From assembly GCF_018224015.1 (NCBI RefSeq), contig NZ_JAGPOT010000079.1:1-36585 (forward strand): a stretch of DNA of 36,585 bases, in the 5' to 3' direction. This document shows, piece after piece, positions 26,249 to 35,592 of the stretch; position 1 is the stretch's first letter, and each line of letters opens with the position of its first letter. This DNA is from Pseudarthrobacter albicanus. Its GTDB lineage: Bacteria; Actinomycetota; Actinomycetes; Actinomycetales; Micrococcaceae. The translations under genes were made by a program, and so were the position numbers. Below the pieces are notes generated by a model. That model saw nothing but the letters and a program-made list of their open reading frames with translations. It made no database searches and was not told where the DNA came from.

Positions 26249-27238
26249 CTACGCCCGCACCAGCCCGGCGGCCCGCGCCAGCAGCTCCACGGAGCGCAGC
26301 CGCGCTCCGGTGCCGGTGCTCTGGTGCGCCACGATCAGCTCGTCGGCGTCGGCGTGGGCGGTGAACTCATCCAGGTACTCGATCACGGCGTCGGGGGTAC
26401 CGACGGCGGAGTACCTCATCATCTGCGCCGTGTGCTGGCCCTGCGGGGAATCCAGGATCATGTCCGCCTCGTCGTCGCTGAACACGCGGCCGTTGCCGAA
26501 GAACAGCGAAATCCGGGCGCGCTTGGTGTCCTGGAAGATTGCCTGCGCCTCCGCGGCCGAGTCCGCGGCGATCACGTTGACCCCGGCGATGACGTGCGGG
26601 GCATCCAGTTGCGCGGACGGCTTGAACTCCCGGCGGTACAGGGAGACGGCGTCCTGCAGCGCGTTCGGTGCGAAGTGCGAGGCGAAGGCATACGGCAGGC
26701 CCAGCTGGGCGGCGAGCCTGGCGCCGAAAAGCGAGGAGCCCAGGATGTAAAGGGGCACGTTGGTGCCCTTGCCCGGGACCGCCTCCACGCCCGGGATCCG
26801 GGTGGGACCCGTCAGGTAGCCCTGGAGCTCCAGCACGTCCTGCGGGAAGCTGTCCGATGACATCGGATCGCGGCGCAGCGCCCGCATCGTGTTCTGGTCG
26901 CTGCCGGGAGCACGGCCCACGCCCAGGTCGATCCGTCCCGGGTGCAGGGTTTCCAGGGTCCCGAACTGCTCGGCGATGGTCAGGGGCGAGTGGTTGGGCA
27001 GCATGACGCCGCCGGCGCCGAGGCGGATGGTCTCCGTGTGGGCGGCGATGTGGGCGATCAGCACGCTGGTGGCGGAGGAGGCGATGGCGGACATGTTGTG
27101 GTGCTCGGCGTACCAGATGCGGCGGTAGCCAAGCCTCTCGGCGCTCTGCGCCATGGCCACGCTTCCGGCAAGGCTCTCCGCCGCCGTCTGTCCCTTCCCG
27201 ATGGTTGCCAGGTCAAGGATGGAAAGCGGAACAGTCAC
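26249..27238 (-). CDS. LLM-class flavin-dependent oxidoreductase (luciferase-like)
   Basis: This 329-residue protein belongs to the bacterial luciferase-like monooxygenase superfamily, the branch with single-domain MsnO8/YhbW-type members. Signatures are [10 protein letters not shown] near residue 40, [16 protein letters not shown] and the following [20 protein letters not shown], which bind reduced FMN. The C-terminal region [20 protein letters not shown] is also typical. The start is GTG 27238 and its ribosome site (AAAGG about 11 bases upstream) is imperfect. Substrate unknown. It converges on galK and has no obvious functional partner nearby. Confidence 0.92.
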   Translation of the reverse strand: MTVPLSILDLATIGKGQTAAESLAGSVAMAQSAERLGYRRIWYAEHHNMSAIASSATSVLIAHIAAHTETIRLGAGGVMLPNHSPLTIAEQFGTLETLHPGRIDLGVGRAPGSDQNTMRALRRDPMSSDSFPQDVLELQGYLTGPTRIPGVEAVPGKGTNVPLYILGSSLFGARLAAQLGLPYAFASHFAPNALQDAVSLYRREFKPSAQLDAPHVIAGVNVIAADSAAEAQAIFQDTKRARISLFFGNGRVFSDDEADMILDSPQGQHTAQMMRYSAVGTPDAVIEYLDEFTAHADADELIVAHQSTGTGARLRSVELLARAAGLVRA

Positions 27239-27407
27239 GGAAAAGCCGGCCTTTCGTAGCGGAGCAGTGCGTCAAGAGTCAGTCAGGCCCCGCACCGAAT
27301 CCGGCGCGGGCACACTGTGGTCAACGACGGCGGTGCCCGGGTTATTTCTGCGCTGTTATTTCGTTTCCGGCCGGCCTCGTGGCGGCACCCGTAGAGGGCA
27401 TCGGCCC

Positions 27408-28217
27408 TTAGGGGCACGCGAAGTCGTAGTCGAGCCCTGCGGAGACATATTGCGTCACGGCCACGATGCTGCGCGGGGTCAGCCCGGGCAGCGAGCAGTT
27501 TGACTTGGCTCCGGACAATGACCGCGCCCCGGCAAGCCAGCTGGGCAATCCGGCCAGCGGGCTGCTGGACGGGACGGAACCGGCAATCTGCCCCCACTGT
27601 AAGCCGGTTGAGTACAGGCCCACCGGGGCACCGATGCTCCCGAAGTAGGCGGTCATGCCCTCAAGGTCGGCGACGTTGGCCGCCTTGTCGGACTGCCAGG
27701 TGTTTCCTGTTTCCACGTCAAGCCACCAGAGATACGACGCCGGGTTGCTCACCCCGCGCAGATTGGCGTCGTCGTAGGCCTTCGCGTAGCCGTACATGTA
27801 GGAACACGCCTTGAAGTCCTGGGCGGCACTAGTGCACGTCCCATAGGGGTTGGCGACTGCCGTGCCCCCGTACGTGTTCGAGGTGGGCCACCAGGATCCC
27901 TGCAGACCGGGGTTGGCGGTGTTGACGTAGAGCGCGACTCTCGGTTGTGACGTCACGGCGGGCGACTTTGCCGTGTTGGCCCATGCCAGCTCCGACGCCA
28001 GGCATGGGTTCGTGGTGTTGGCGAGGCCGTTGTTGACGCCGACGATCGCGAACGCCGGCTGCTTGGGAAGGGTTTTGCCGCATTGCGGCCAGGACACGTC
28101 GATGCCCACGGGGTCGGAGGAGCGGGCGGGGGCCGCCGTCGCCGGGCCGCTGCCCAGGAGGACAAGACCCAACGTGGTGACAACTGTCAGTACCGTCTTC
28201 AACATTGATGTGGCCAT
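27408..28217 (-). CDS. Secreted glycoside-hydrolase-like protein (DUF1906/GH25-like)
   Basis: 269 residues with a good signal peptide (MLKTVLTVV... ending ATAA, mature start near APARSSD). The mature part begins DPVGIDVSWPQCGKTLP, reminiscent of the GxDVS opening of GH25/DUF1906-like TIM barrels. The central SYLWWLDVETGNTWQ holds an Asp-x-Glu pair on a strand as in GH25 enzymes. VGLYSTGLQWGQI and the C-terminal strand complete the pattern. A role in binding or cutting cell-wall polymers is plausible, not shown. The ATG at 28217 lies 5 bases after a TAGACT box, suggesting a leaderless mRNA; ATG 28205 is an alternative. Confidence 0.82.
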   Translation of the reverse strand: MATSMLKTVLTVVTTLGLVLLGSGPATAAPARSSDPVGIDVSWPQCGKTLPKQPAFAIVGVNNGLANTTNPCLASELAWANTAKSPAVTSQPRVALYVNTANPGLQGSWWPTSNTYGGTAVANPYGTCTSAAQDFKACSYMYGYAKAYDDANLRGVSNPASYLWWLDVETGNTWQSDKAANVADLEGMTAYFGSIGAPVGLYSTGLQWGQIAGSVPSSSPLAGLPSWLAGARSLSGAKSNCSLPGLTPRSIVAVTQYVSAGLDYDFACP

Positions 28218-28222
28218 GCCGC

Positions 28223-28228
28223 AGTCTA
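28223..28228 (-). promoter_or_regulatory. -10 element immediately before the secreted GH-like gene
   Basis: TAGACT on the minus strand is separated from ATG 28217 by only 5 bases and no ribosome site is visible. It faces away from a second -10 box at 28309-28314 within a 103-base divergent gap. Confidence 0.5.
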
Positions 28229-28308
28229 CGCCGGGCCTTGGACGAATCCCGGACTAAACTCGCCGAATATCGGCAGCCGCGCCCGGGTCCGGCGTCCCCG
28301 GACCCGGC

Positions 28309-28314
28309 TATGCT
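28309..28314 (+). promoter_or_regulatory. -10 element immediately before the HerA-like gene
   Basis: TATGCT ends 6 bases before ATG 28321, so the transcript should begin at the start codon. No convincing -35 box and no Shine-Dalgarno are present. Confidence 0.5.
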
Positions 28315-28320
28315 AGCGGC

Positions 28321-30036
28321 ATGGCTATCAAGTCCACTGCAGATAAAGTCGCCACGATCCAGAAGGGGTACACCCTCGAGGGTCCCACGATCGAGCTGGG
28401 AGCCGCGATTATCGACGGCGAGCTCCACAAAGAGGCGCCCGTCCGGCTGCCGCTGGCCATGATGAACAGGCACGGACTGGTGGCCGGAGCCACCGGCACC
28501 GGCAAGACGGTCACCCTGCACATGATGGCCGAGCAGCTTTCCGCTGCGGGGGTGCCGGTGTTCCTGGCGGACATCAAGGGCGACCTCTCGGGGCTGGCCA
28601 CGGCCGCCACCGGCAGCGAAAAGCTCCTCACGCGCACGGAAAGCATCGGCCAGCCGTGGTCCGGCAAGACGTTCCCGGTGGAATTCCTGGCCCTCGGCGG
28701 CGACGGCAACGGCATTCCGGTCCGCGCCACCATCACGTCCTTCGGCCCCATCCTGCTCTCCCGCATCATGGAGCTCAACGAGACCCAGGAATCCAGCCTG
28801 CAGCTGGTCTTCCACTTCGCGGACACGAACAACCTGGAACTGATCGACCTGAAGGACCTGCGCGCCGTCATCCAATTCCTCACCTCGGACGAGGGAAAGG
28901 ACGAGCTCGAGGAACTCGGCGGCCTCTCCAAGGCCACCGCCGGCGTCATCCTCCGCGAACTGATCACGCTCGACGCGCAGGGCATGGAGAAGTTCTTCGG
29001 CGAACCCGAGTTCGACACCGCCGAACTGCTGCGCACCGCCCCGGACGGCCGCGGCGTCGTGAGTTGCCTTGAACTGCCCACGCTGCAGACCAGGCCGGTG
29101 CTGTTCTCGACCTTCCTGATGTGGCTGCTCGCAGACCTCTTCGAGGAACTCCCGGAGGCCGGCGACCTGGACAAGCCCAAGCTCGTGTTCTTCCTGGACG
29201 AGGCACACCTGCTGTTCAACGGCGCCTCGAGGGCCTTCCTGGACGCCATCACCACCACCGTGCGGCTCATCCGGTCCAAGGGGGTGGGCATCTTCTTCGT
29301 CACCCAGACTCCCAAAGACGTCCCGGCCGATGTGCTGGGCCAGCTCGCCAACCGGGTGCAGCACGCCTTGCGCGCGTACACCCCCGAGGACGCCAAGGCC
29401 CTGAAGGCAACGATTTCGACCTTCCCGATCAGCGACTACGACCTCGAGGAGACGCTCACCTCGGCGGGAATCGGCGAGGCCGTCATCACGGTCATGAATG
29501 AGGAGGGCGCACCGACCCCCGTGGCGCTGACCCGGCTGCGGGCCCCGGAATCGGTCATGGGCCCCAGCGCCGCAGCCCTGGTCTCAAGCACCGTGGCCGG
29601 CTCCGCCCTGCTCCCCAAGTACGGCACGGCCGTGGACAACGTGTCCGCCTACGAGAAGATCACCGGCAAGGCGGGTCACGACGACGCCGGTCCGGCCGCT
29701 GCGGAGCGATCCGCTGCGGGGCGTTCCGTTGCGCAGGGCGGCGGCGCCTTTGACCCGAACGACGTCGACGCCGACGCCCGACGGATCGAGGAAGAGATTC
29801 TGGGCCGCCCCAGCAGCCGGCCCGCACCGGCCCCCGAGAGGGCCAGGGAACCCGAGCGTGCCGCCCCGCGGCAGTCCCAGCAGGACAACGGAAGCATGGT
29901 CGGCGACCTCGCCGGCATCCTGGGGGGTGCCCTCGGTGGCGGCCTCAAGAGCATGGCCCGTTCGCTGGGTACCCAGCTCGGCAGGGAGCTGCTCCGCGGG
30001 GTCTTCGGCACCGCCCCCAAGCGCCGCCGCCGTTAG
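28321..30036 (+). CDS. HerA-like helicase / DUF853 ATPase
   Basis: A 571-residue P-loop ATPase of the FtsK-HerA superfamily, DUF853 (YjgR) type. Walker A is GATGTGKT at residues 56-63, Walker B is LVFFLDEAH with Asp293-Glu294, and FFVTQTPKDVPADVLGQLANR is a later conserved segment with sensor and arginine-finger-like residues. The C-terminus (about 465-571) is disordered, rich in Ala/Arg/Pro, then Gly-rich with a hydrophobic stretch (LAGILGGALGGG) and a basic end (KRRRR). The biochemical role of this family is poorly known; DNA translocation is inferred from the superfamily. The protein stands alone, without a NurA-like nuclease neighbour. Confidence 0.9.
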   Translation: MAIKSTADKVATIQKGYTLEGPTIELGAAIIDGELHKEAPVRLPLAMMNRHGLVAGATGTGKTVTLHMMAEQLSAAGVPVFLADIKGDLSGLATAATGSEKLLTRTESIGQPWSGKTFPVEFLALGGDGNGIPVRATITSFGPILLSRIMELNETQESSLQLVFHFADTNNLELIDLKDLRAVIQFLTSDEGKDELEELGGLSKATAGVILRELITLDAQGMEKFFGEPEFDTAELLRTAPDGRGVVSCLELPTLQTRPVLFSTFLMWLLADLFEELPEAGDLDKPKLVFFLDEAHLLFNGASRAFLDAITTTVRLIRSKGVGIFFVTQTPKDVPADVLGQLANRVQHALRAYTPEDAKALKATISTFPISDYDLEETLTSAGIGEAVITVMNEEGAPTPVALTRLRAPESVMGPSAAALVSSTVAGSALLPKYGTAVDNVSAYEKITGKAGHDDAGPAAAERSAAGRSVAQGGGAFDPNDVDADARRIEEEILGRPSSRPAPAPERAREPERAAPRQSQQDNGSMVGDLAGILGGALGGGLKSMARSLGTQLGRELLRGVFGTAPKRRRR

Positions 30037-30180
30037 GTCCCCGGGGCGGCGAACCCCTGCGGGAGCCGGGACCGCCGGCTGCCAGCCCGCGTGAGCCACG
30101 GCGTCGGGCCCGGTCCGGCCGCGGTACCGCATGTCAAGGGGCGCCCGTGACAGCGGTAATCCTGCGGCGTGCAGGTAACG

Positions 30181-30186
30181 TAAGGT
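30181..30186 (+). promoter_or_regulatory. Possible -10 element, leaderless start
   Basis: TAAGGT ends 8 bases before ATG 30195, without a ribosome site between. It is weaker than the other examples, since the box deviates from TANNNT only by its purines but lacks a -35. Confidence 0.35.
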
Positions 30187-30194
30187 ACGTGCAA

Positions 30195-31187
30195 ATGAGT
30201 CAGTCGTTGGTCAGGACCGCAGCAGGGTGGCTGCTGGGCCTGATGCTTGCCGTGGCCGCGGGCATCGTCGCCGTCAACCTGGTGAACGACTCCATCGCGA
30301 GCCCGCAGCAGCCCGTGCGCGAGTATTTTGACGCTTTGCAGAAGGGCGAGGGTGAGAAAGCACTCGGCCTGCTGCATGCCTCGGTGCCGCAGAGCAACGC
30401 CGCCATGCTCGACGGAACGGCGCTGCAGACGGCCGCGGCACGGACCACGGGCGTGGAGTTCGGCGCCGCGGTGGAACGGGGCGGGAACCAGGTCATGGTC
30501 CCGGTTGACTACACGATTGACGGCAGCCGGCTGCACACCGATTTCCTGCTCGAGCGCTCCAGCACGGAATGGCTGTTCTTCCACAAGTGGTCCTTCGTCC
30601 CGGCCGCGCTTCCGGTGCTGGACGTCACCGTGGTCAATTCCAGCGAGGCCACCCTCAACGGCGTGCCGGTGAACATGCCCAACGGCCGCAACTCCTTCGC
30701 GGTTTTCTACCCGGGCGAGTACGAGGCCACCCTCAACGGGCAGTATTTCTCCGCGCCGCCCACCCGGGCCACGCTGTCCAGCAGGGAGGCGCCCGCGGCA
30801 CCGCTGAACCTCCTGACCGAAGCCACTCCCGCGCTGAAGGATGCCGTGAGCGGCAAGGTCAAGGAGTTCCTCGATTCCTGTGCCGCCGAGGCTGGCAAAC
30901 AGCAAAAACTCCAGCCCGACTGCCCGTTCTACCACGCCACGAACAACCGCGTGATCGACGGGACCATCGACTGGAGCATCACCCAATACCCCCCCGTCCG
31001 GATTGAACCCTTCGGCGGACGCTGGGTGGTGGCACCGCTGGACGGCAAGGCGCGGATCAAGGCCCGGCAGGTAGACCTGTTCACCGGCGCCCTCACCGAC
31101 CTCAATGCGGTCCACGATTTCAGCTTCACGACCCGCCTGGACATCGAGGCGGACACCATCAAGCTCACGCCGCTCCTGAGCTACTGA
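30195..31187 (+). CDS. Membrane-anchored hypothetical protein
   Basis: 330 residues with one N-terminal membrane helix (about 9-30, GWLLGLMLAVAAGIVAVNLV) and an extracytoplasmic remainder. Segment SPQQPVREYFDALQKGEGEKALGLL resembles the start of NTF2-like or DUF4878-type lumazine-sized domains that sit outside actinobacterial cells. Later there are two similar segments, SSEATLNGVPVNMPNG and PGEYEATLNGQYFSAP, of beta character. Two cysteines (SCAAEAG and PDCPF) could form a disulphide. I do not recognise a function. ATG 30195 is chosen because the membrane helix follows; the frame is open to 30147. A 16-base tandem duplication spans the stop codon. Confidence 0.75.
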   Translation: MSQSLVRTAAGWLLGLMLAVAAGIVAVNLVNDSIASPQQPVREYFDALQKGEGEKALGLLHASVPQSNAAMLDGTALQTAAARTTGVEFGAAVERGGNQVMVPVDYTIDGSRLHTDFLLERSSTEWLFFHKWSFVPAALPVLDVTVVNSSEATLNGVPVNMPNGRNSFAVFYPGEYEATLNGQYFSAPPTRATLSSREAPAAPLNLLTEATPALKDAVSGKVKEFLDSCAAEAGKQQKLQPDCPFYHATNNRVIDGTIDWSITQYPPVRIEPFGGRWVVAPLDGKARIKARQVDLFTGALTDLNAVHDFSFTTRLDIEADTIKLTPLLSY

Positions 31188-31207
31188 ACCGCTGAGCTAC
31201 TGAACCG
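31176..31207 (+). repeat. 16-base tandem duplication over a stop codon
   Basis: CTGAGCTACTGAACCG occurs twice in direct succession (31176-31191 and 31192-31207). The first copy includes the final codons and TGA of the hypothetical gene. It looks like a recent slippage or duplication event. Confidence 0.9.
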
Positions 31208-31417
31208 CCGGGGCTGCTGCGTGGCCGGTTTCATGGCGGGCGTCACGCCCGGCACACTCTTGACTCCGGCAGCGCCGGTGCACTCACCGTGGTGGCGCCC
31301 AGCGCGGCGTCGTCGATCCCCAAGCGTGCCGAGGCAGGCCGCCGGGCCCGCCTGAAGCCAAAAGGCTGCTGCGCGTGACGCTCCGGTCACGGACAACAGC
31401 CGCCAGCCGCCCCGAAG

Positions 31418-33379
31418 TCAGTCCATGCCGCGCAGGTCCAGCACCAGCTCCGTGTCGCCGTCGGCCGCCAGCAGCACCGGGATGCCCCAGTCCTGCTGGT
31501 ACAGGTGGCAGGCGGCGTGGTCCGGGATCTCGCCGTCCGCGTCTTCGGGGCCGTCGCAGGCCGCGGCGCGGGCGGTGATGTGCAGCACGCCCTCGGGGAT
31601 GTCGGCGGCGAGCTCCAGCGTGCGGAGCAGGCCCACCGAGGTTCCGCCGCCGGCCAGCAGCAGCCCCGGCGGGGTCGAGGAGATCTTCAGCTGGGTGGGA
31701 TCGCCCCAGCGGTCGTCCAGTTTCTGCCCGGTCGGCGCGGTGAAGCGGACCGTGAGCTCGAGCAGGCCCGGGGCCACTGGGCTCTTGGGCCGGTGGGTCT
31801 GCGCCGCGCCCTCGTCCACCTGTTGCGCTTCCTTCGGGATCGGCACGTAGACCAGCTGGTGCTTGTTCGCCTCGACTACCACCAGCAGCGGCTCCGAACC
31901 GGCAACGTGCGTGTGGTCCACAATCACGTCGGAGGGTTCGGACAGCCCGCGCGCCAGGGTGGAGACGGTGCCTGAGGCGGGGTCGTAGCGGCGCACGGCC
32001 CCGTTGTAGGTGTCGGCGATCGCCACCGAGCCGTCGGGCAGCACGGTGACGCCGAGTGGGTGCTGCAGCCGGGCCTCAGCGGCCGGGCCGTCGCGGAAAC
32101 CGAAGTCGAACAGCCCCTTGCCCACGGCTGTTTCCACGGCGATGCTCCCGGCGTCGCCGATCACCAGCTTGCGCAGGGCCGAGGTCTCGGAATCAGCGAC
32201 CCAGATGTTGCCGGCGGCGTCCTCGGCGAGGCCGGAGGGCTGGGCGAACCAGGCTTCGGTGGCCGGGCCGTCCAGCAGTCCCTCGAGCCCGTTGCCGGCA
32301 ATGATGGCCACGGCGCCGGAAACGGGGTCGAAGCTGAAGATCTGGTGCACGCCGGCCATCGCGACCAGCACGGCGTTGAGCCTGCCGGACCACACGACGT
32401 CCCAGGGGGAGCTCAGCGACACCGAGAGCGGATCGGCTTCGAGCCGGGCGCCGAAGGCGGCGCCCTCTTCATCCACCCGGGCCGGGCCGGTCTCGAGCAG
32501 CCGCTGGATCCCGTTGCCGGCGAGGGTGCTGACGGTTCCGACGGCGAGCGATAGCCCGCGCAGCCGGTGGTTCACCGAGTCGGCAATGACGACGTCGTAG
32601 CCGGTTTCCGCCGCGACGTCCTCCGGGAGCAGCAGAAGGCCCTGCGGCTCGTTGAACCGGGCGGTGGCGGCGTTGCCGTCGGCATGGCCTTTTTCGCCGG
32701 CGCCGTAGGTCCCAAGGACTGTCTGGAAGTCGGTCGACAGTTCCACCAGGCGGTGGTGGCCGGTGTCCGTGACGAGCCAGGAACCGGCGTCGGGCGCGGT
32801 TCCGATACCGCGTCCGGCGGGGAGGTACAGGGCCTTGCCCGGGAACCGCAGGGTGCCCGACGTCGGCTCCGGAGCCACATAGGGGCCGTCGCCGCGGTGC
32901 AGGGTGCCCTTGGCCTCGTGCTCGGCGATCAGTTCGGGGATGAGCACGGCGAGGCCGTCCGCGTGGCCTTCACCGGAGAGGTGGGCCACGATGTAGCCCT
33001 CGGGGTCGATGACCACCAGGGTGGGCCACGCACGGGCGGTGTATGCCTTCCAGGTGTCCAGCTCGGGATCGTCCAGGACCGGGTGGCGGATCTCGTAGCG
33101 TTCCACGGCCGCGGCCAGCGCCACCGGATCGGCCTCGTGCTCGAACTTGGGCGAGTGCACGCCGACGGTCACCAGGACGTCCGAGTACTGCTGTTCGAGC
33201 GGGCGGAGTTCGTCCAGCACATGCAGGCAGTTGATGCAGCAGAACGTCCAGAAATCCAGCAGCACAATCTTGCCGCGCAGGGATTCGAGGTCCAAGGACT
33301 GGCCGCCGGTGTTCAGCCAGTTGCGGCCGACCAGTTCGGAGGCCCGGACCCGGAGGTGGGTGCGTACGGTTTCGCTCAT
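31418..33379 (-). CDS. NHLRC2-like protein: thioredoxin-like domain plus NHL-repeat propeller
   Basis: 653 residues. Residues 15-155 form a thioredoxin/TlpA-like domain with the unusual active-site stretch WTFCCINCLHVLDEL, giving Cys48-x-x-Cys51 with an extra Cys47, the pattern known from NHLRC2. Residues 160-520 hold repeated NHL motifs (TDTGHHRLVEL, ADSVNHRLRGL, ADSETSALRKL, ADTYNGAVRRY), a six-bladed propeller, and the C-terminal part (about 540-653) is a small beta domain. No signal peptide is seen, so it appears cytoplasmic. The start ATG shares a base with the stop of the upstream copper/cytochrome-oxidase assembly gene, which implies coupling. A link between thiol chemistry and copper or cytochrome c oxidase maturation is inference from this arrangement. 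Confidence 0.9.
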   Translation of the reverse strand: MSETVRTHLRVRASELVGRNWLNTGGQSLDLESLRGKIVLLDFWTFCCINCLHVLDELRPLEQQYSDVLVTVGVHSPKFEHEADPVALAAAVERYEIRHPVLDDPELDTWKAYTARAWPTLVVIDPEGYIVAHLSGEGHADGLAVLIPELIAEHEAKGTLHRGDGPYVAPEPTSGTLRFPGKALYLPAGRGIGTAPDAGSWLVTDTGHHRLVELSTDFQTVLGTYGAGEKGHADGNAATARFNEPQGLLLLPEDVAAETGYDVVIADSVNHRLRGLSLAVGTVSTLAGNGIQRLLETGPARVDEEGAAFGARLEADPLSVSLSSPWDVVWSGRLNAVLVAMAGVHQIFSFDPVSGAVAIIAGNGLEGLLDGPATEAWFAQPSGLAEDAAGNIWVADSETSALRKLVIGDAGSIAVETAVGKGLFDFGFRDGPAAEARLQHPLGVTVLPDGSVAIADTYNGAVRRYDPASGTVSTLARGLSEPSDVIVDHTHVAGSEPLLVVVEANKHQLVYVPIPKEAQQVDEGAAQTHRPKSPVAPGLLELTVRFTAPTGQKLDDRWGDPTQLKISSTPPGLLLAGGGTSVGLLRTLELAADIPEGVLHITARAAACDGPEDADGEIPDHAACHLYQQDWGIPVLLAADGDTELVLDLRGMD

Positions 33380-35586
33380 CAGCGTCCTTCCAGCTTTGAG
33401 TTGCGTTCGTCCAGCCTGGCATCACGCTCCGCCAGCTTGGCAAACATATCGTTGTAAGCAGTGAGATCGGCGTCGTTATTCCTGTCCGCCGCCCGGTCGG
33501 TGCGTTTGGACTCGCGCGCATCCGAACGGGACCACATGACGGCGACGCCGATCGCCACCAGCAGTGTGGGCACTTCGCCGATGCCCCAGGCCACGGCGCC
33601 GCCCATTTGCTGGTCCAACAGGGCCGAGGGGCCCCAGGTCCGGCCGAGGTTGCCGAAGTAGTCCGCGGCAAGCAGCCCGGTCCCGCCCATGATCGCGACG
33701 CCGAAGAAGGCGTGGAAGCCCATCGTGGCCAGCAGGAGCAGCAGCCGCATGGGGTAGGGCGCGCGGCGCGGCAGCGGATCGGTGCCGATCATGGTCAGCA
33801 CGAAGATGTAGCCGGTGAGGGCGAAGTGCAGGTTCATCAGCTCGTGGCCCACATGGTCCCGCATCGCGTAACCGAACGCGTCCGAGTAGTAGAAGAGGAC
33901 GATCGAGCCGGCGAAGTTGGCCGCGGCGAACAACGGGTGCGTCACGAGCTGGGAGAACTTCGAGTGCACGAAGATCAGCAGCCATTCACGCGGCCCGCGG
34001 GAACTGTCCCGCCGCGGCGTCAGCGCCCGCAACGCCAGGGTGACGGGGGCTCCCAGCACGAGGAAGAGCGGGGCCACCATGGTCAGCGCCATGTGGTCCA
34101 CCATGTGCGCCGAGAACAGCACACGGCCATAGACCGACGGCGGGCCGGACGTCACGTAGGTCAGGAGAACGAGACCGATCACCCAGTTGATGGACCGGAA
34201 CCAGGACCAGGAGTCCCCGCGCTTCAGGACCTTCCGGATGCCGAGGAAATAGGCCACGAGGCCAAAGAGAGCGACGGCGACCCAGAGCCAGTCGAGGCGC
34301 CATTCGGTAAGCCACCGATCGGGTGTCAGTTCAGGCGGCAGGTCGTAGCCGGACAGGATGAAGGCCGGGGAAGCGTCGGGGGCGAAGGTCGTGGGTTTCG
34401 GCGGGGCGGAGCGGCCGAGCGCGACGGCGATACCCGACGTCGCCCCCATGATGATCAGTTCCGCGAGCACCAGCTGCCACAGCAGCCTGCGCGCGGATCT
34501 GCCCACTGCGCGGTCACCCAGCTGCGGAATGACCCAGCGGCGGTGCATCAGGCCGATGCCGCCAAGCACCAGGGTCGCGGCGGCCTTGGCCAGGATCAGC
34601 TGCCCGTAGGACGAGCCGAAGAGGTCCCCCCAATTGGTGACGCGGATGCTGGCATTGACCACGCCGGAGGCGAAGACCAGGGCAAAGGCGAAGCCGGCCA
34701 GGGCGGAGAACCGGCGGAGCGTCGGTTCCGTGATGTCAGGGTTGCCTGCGGCCTTGGTGAGGGTGCCGGACCTGGCGCTGGACCCGGCGCTGGCGCTGGC
34801 GCCGGCGCCGGCCCCAGTGCCGGTGAGGGTCCCGGAGAGAAGCGCGAGCATGATGATGCCGCCGACCCATGCCGATACTCCCACCAGGTGAAGGCCGAGG
34901 GAGTTGATCGCACCTTCGTGGTCGCTGGAGCTGGACGAGTGGCCGATCAGCGCCGCGGGTACCAGCCCCATCAGCGAGAGCAGCAGGGTTGCTGCCAGTG
35001 CGCCGCGGGAGCGGACCCCGAAGAGTGCGGTGGTGACCACGGCAGCGATGATGACCACAGTCAGCCAGGCCCGGCCGGTCTCGATATCCGTCATGAAGTA
35101 GACCAGGGACCGGGTGAACTCGGGGTCGCCGGATATCCCTTGACCGGCGATGTCCGCGTACCCCAGGACCAGCACGGCGATCGCGGAGAGTGTCCAAGCG
35201 GCGCCGGCGGCCGCGGAGATAGCCAACGCACGGGTGAAGGCCGGATGCTCCGAAGCGTCCCGGTCTTTGGACCGCGAGCCGTTCAGGGTCCGCGGCAGGA
35301 TGGCGACGGCGAAAATCAGGCCGCCGATCACGGTGGCCAGGGAGACGTTGTGGATCGCTTTGCTCACCGGCAATCCCCAGCGGACCAGGGCGCCGGGGTC
35401 CGAGACGCCACGGGCGGCTGCGGCGCCGGAGAAGAGCAGGGCCGCTGCAAGTCCCAGAAACAGCGCGGCAAGGCCGGCGAGCTGCCAGGGGCGGGTGATC
35501 CCGGCCGGGCCGGCAACAGGGCCCCGCGCACCCCCGCTGGGGTTTGGCGCTGCGGCTGGGGAAGAGGATTCTGCTGCTGAAGGCAC
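33379..35586 (-). CDS. CopD-CtaG fusion: copper resistance / cytochrome c oxidase assembly membrane protein
   Basis: About 735 residues with many membrane helices. The N-terminal half is CopD-like (signature ALVRWGLPVSKAIHNVS, later LHLVGVSAWVGGIIML). The C-terminal half is CtaG-like (caa3_CtaG), with LFSAHMVDHMALTMVAPLFL and GHELMNLHFALTGYIFVLTM containing candidate copper-binding His and Met residues. A low-complexity Gly/Ala/Ser loop (about residue 260-285) connects helices in the first half. The frame is open to 35709, but GTG 35586 is preferred since the residues before it look untranslated and GACAAT lies 6 bases upstream as a -10 box. It overlaps the NHLRC2-like gene by one base. Confidence 0.88.
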   Translation of the reverse strand: MPSAAESSSPAAAPNPSGGARGPVAGPAGITRPWQLAGLAALFLGLAAALLFSGAAAARGVSDPGALVRWGLPVSKAIHNVSLATVIGGLIFAVAILPRTLNGSRSKDRDASEHPAFTRALAISAAAGAAWTLSAIAVLVLGYADIAGQGISGDPEFTRSLVYFMTDIETGRAWLTVVIIAAVVTTALFGVRSRGALAATLLLSLMGLVPAALIGHSSSSSDHEGAINSLGLHLVGVSAWVGGIIMLALLSGTLTGTGAGAGASASAGSSARSGTLTKAAGNPDITEPTLRRFSALAGFAFALVFASGVVNASIRVTNWGDLFGSSYGQLILAKAAATLVLGGIGLMHRRWVIPQLGDRAVGRSARRLLWQLVLAELIIMGATSGIAVALGRSAPPKPTTFAPDASPAFILSGYDLPPELTPDRWLTEWRLDWLWVAVALFGLVAYFLGIRKVLKRGDSWSWFRSINWVIGLVLLTYVTSGPPSVYGRVLFSAHMVDHMALTMVAPLFLVLGAPVTLALRALTPRRDSSRGPREWLLIFVHSKFSQLVTHPLFAAANFAGSIVLFYYSDAFGYAMRDHVGHELMNLHFALTGYIFVLTMIGTDPLPRRAPYPMRLLLLLATMGFHAFFGVAIMGGTGLLAADYFGNLGRTWGPSALLDQQMGGAVAWGIGEVPTLLVAIGVAVMWSRSDARESKRTDRAADRNNDADLTAYNDMFAKLAERDARLDERNSKLEGR

Positions 35587-35592
35587 AAGTCC

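Noticed and set aside
28321..30036. HerA-NurA type anti-phage or DNA-repair module
   Set aside because: Only the HerA/DUF853-like ATPase is present; no nuclease, Sir2 or other defence partner adjoins it.
31237..31251. Terminator after the gene at 30195 (CGGGCG-TCA-CGCCCG)
   Set aside because: Only a 6-bp stem with a triloop and no T-tract; such palindromes are common in DNA of this composition.
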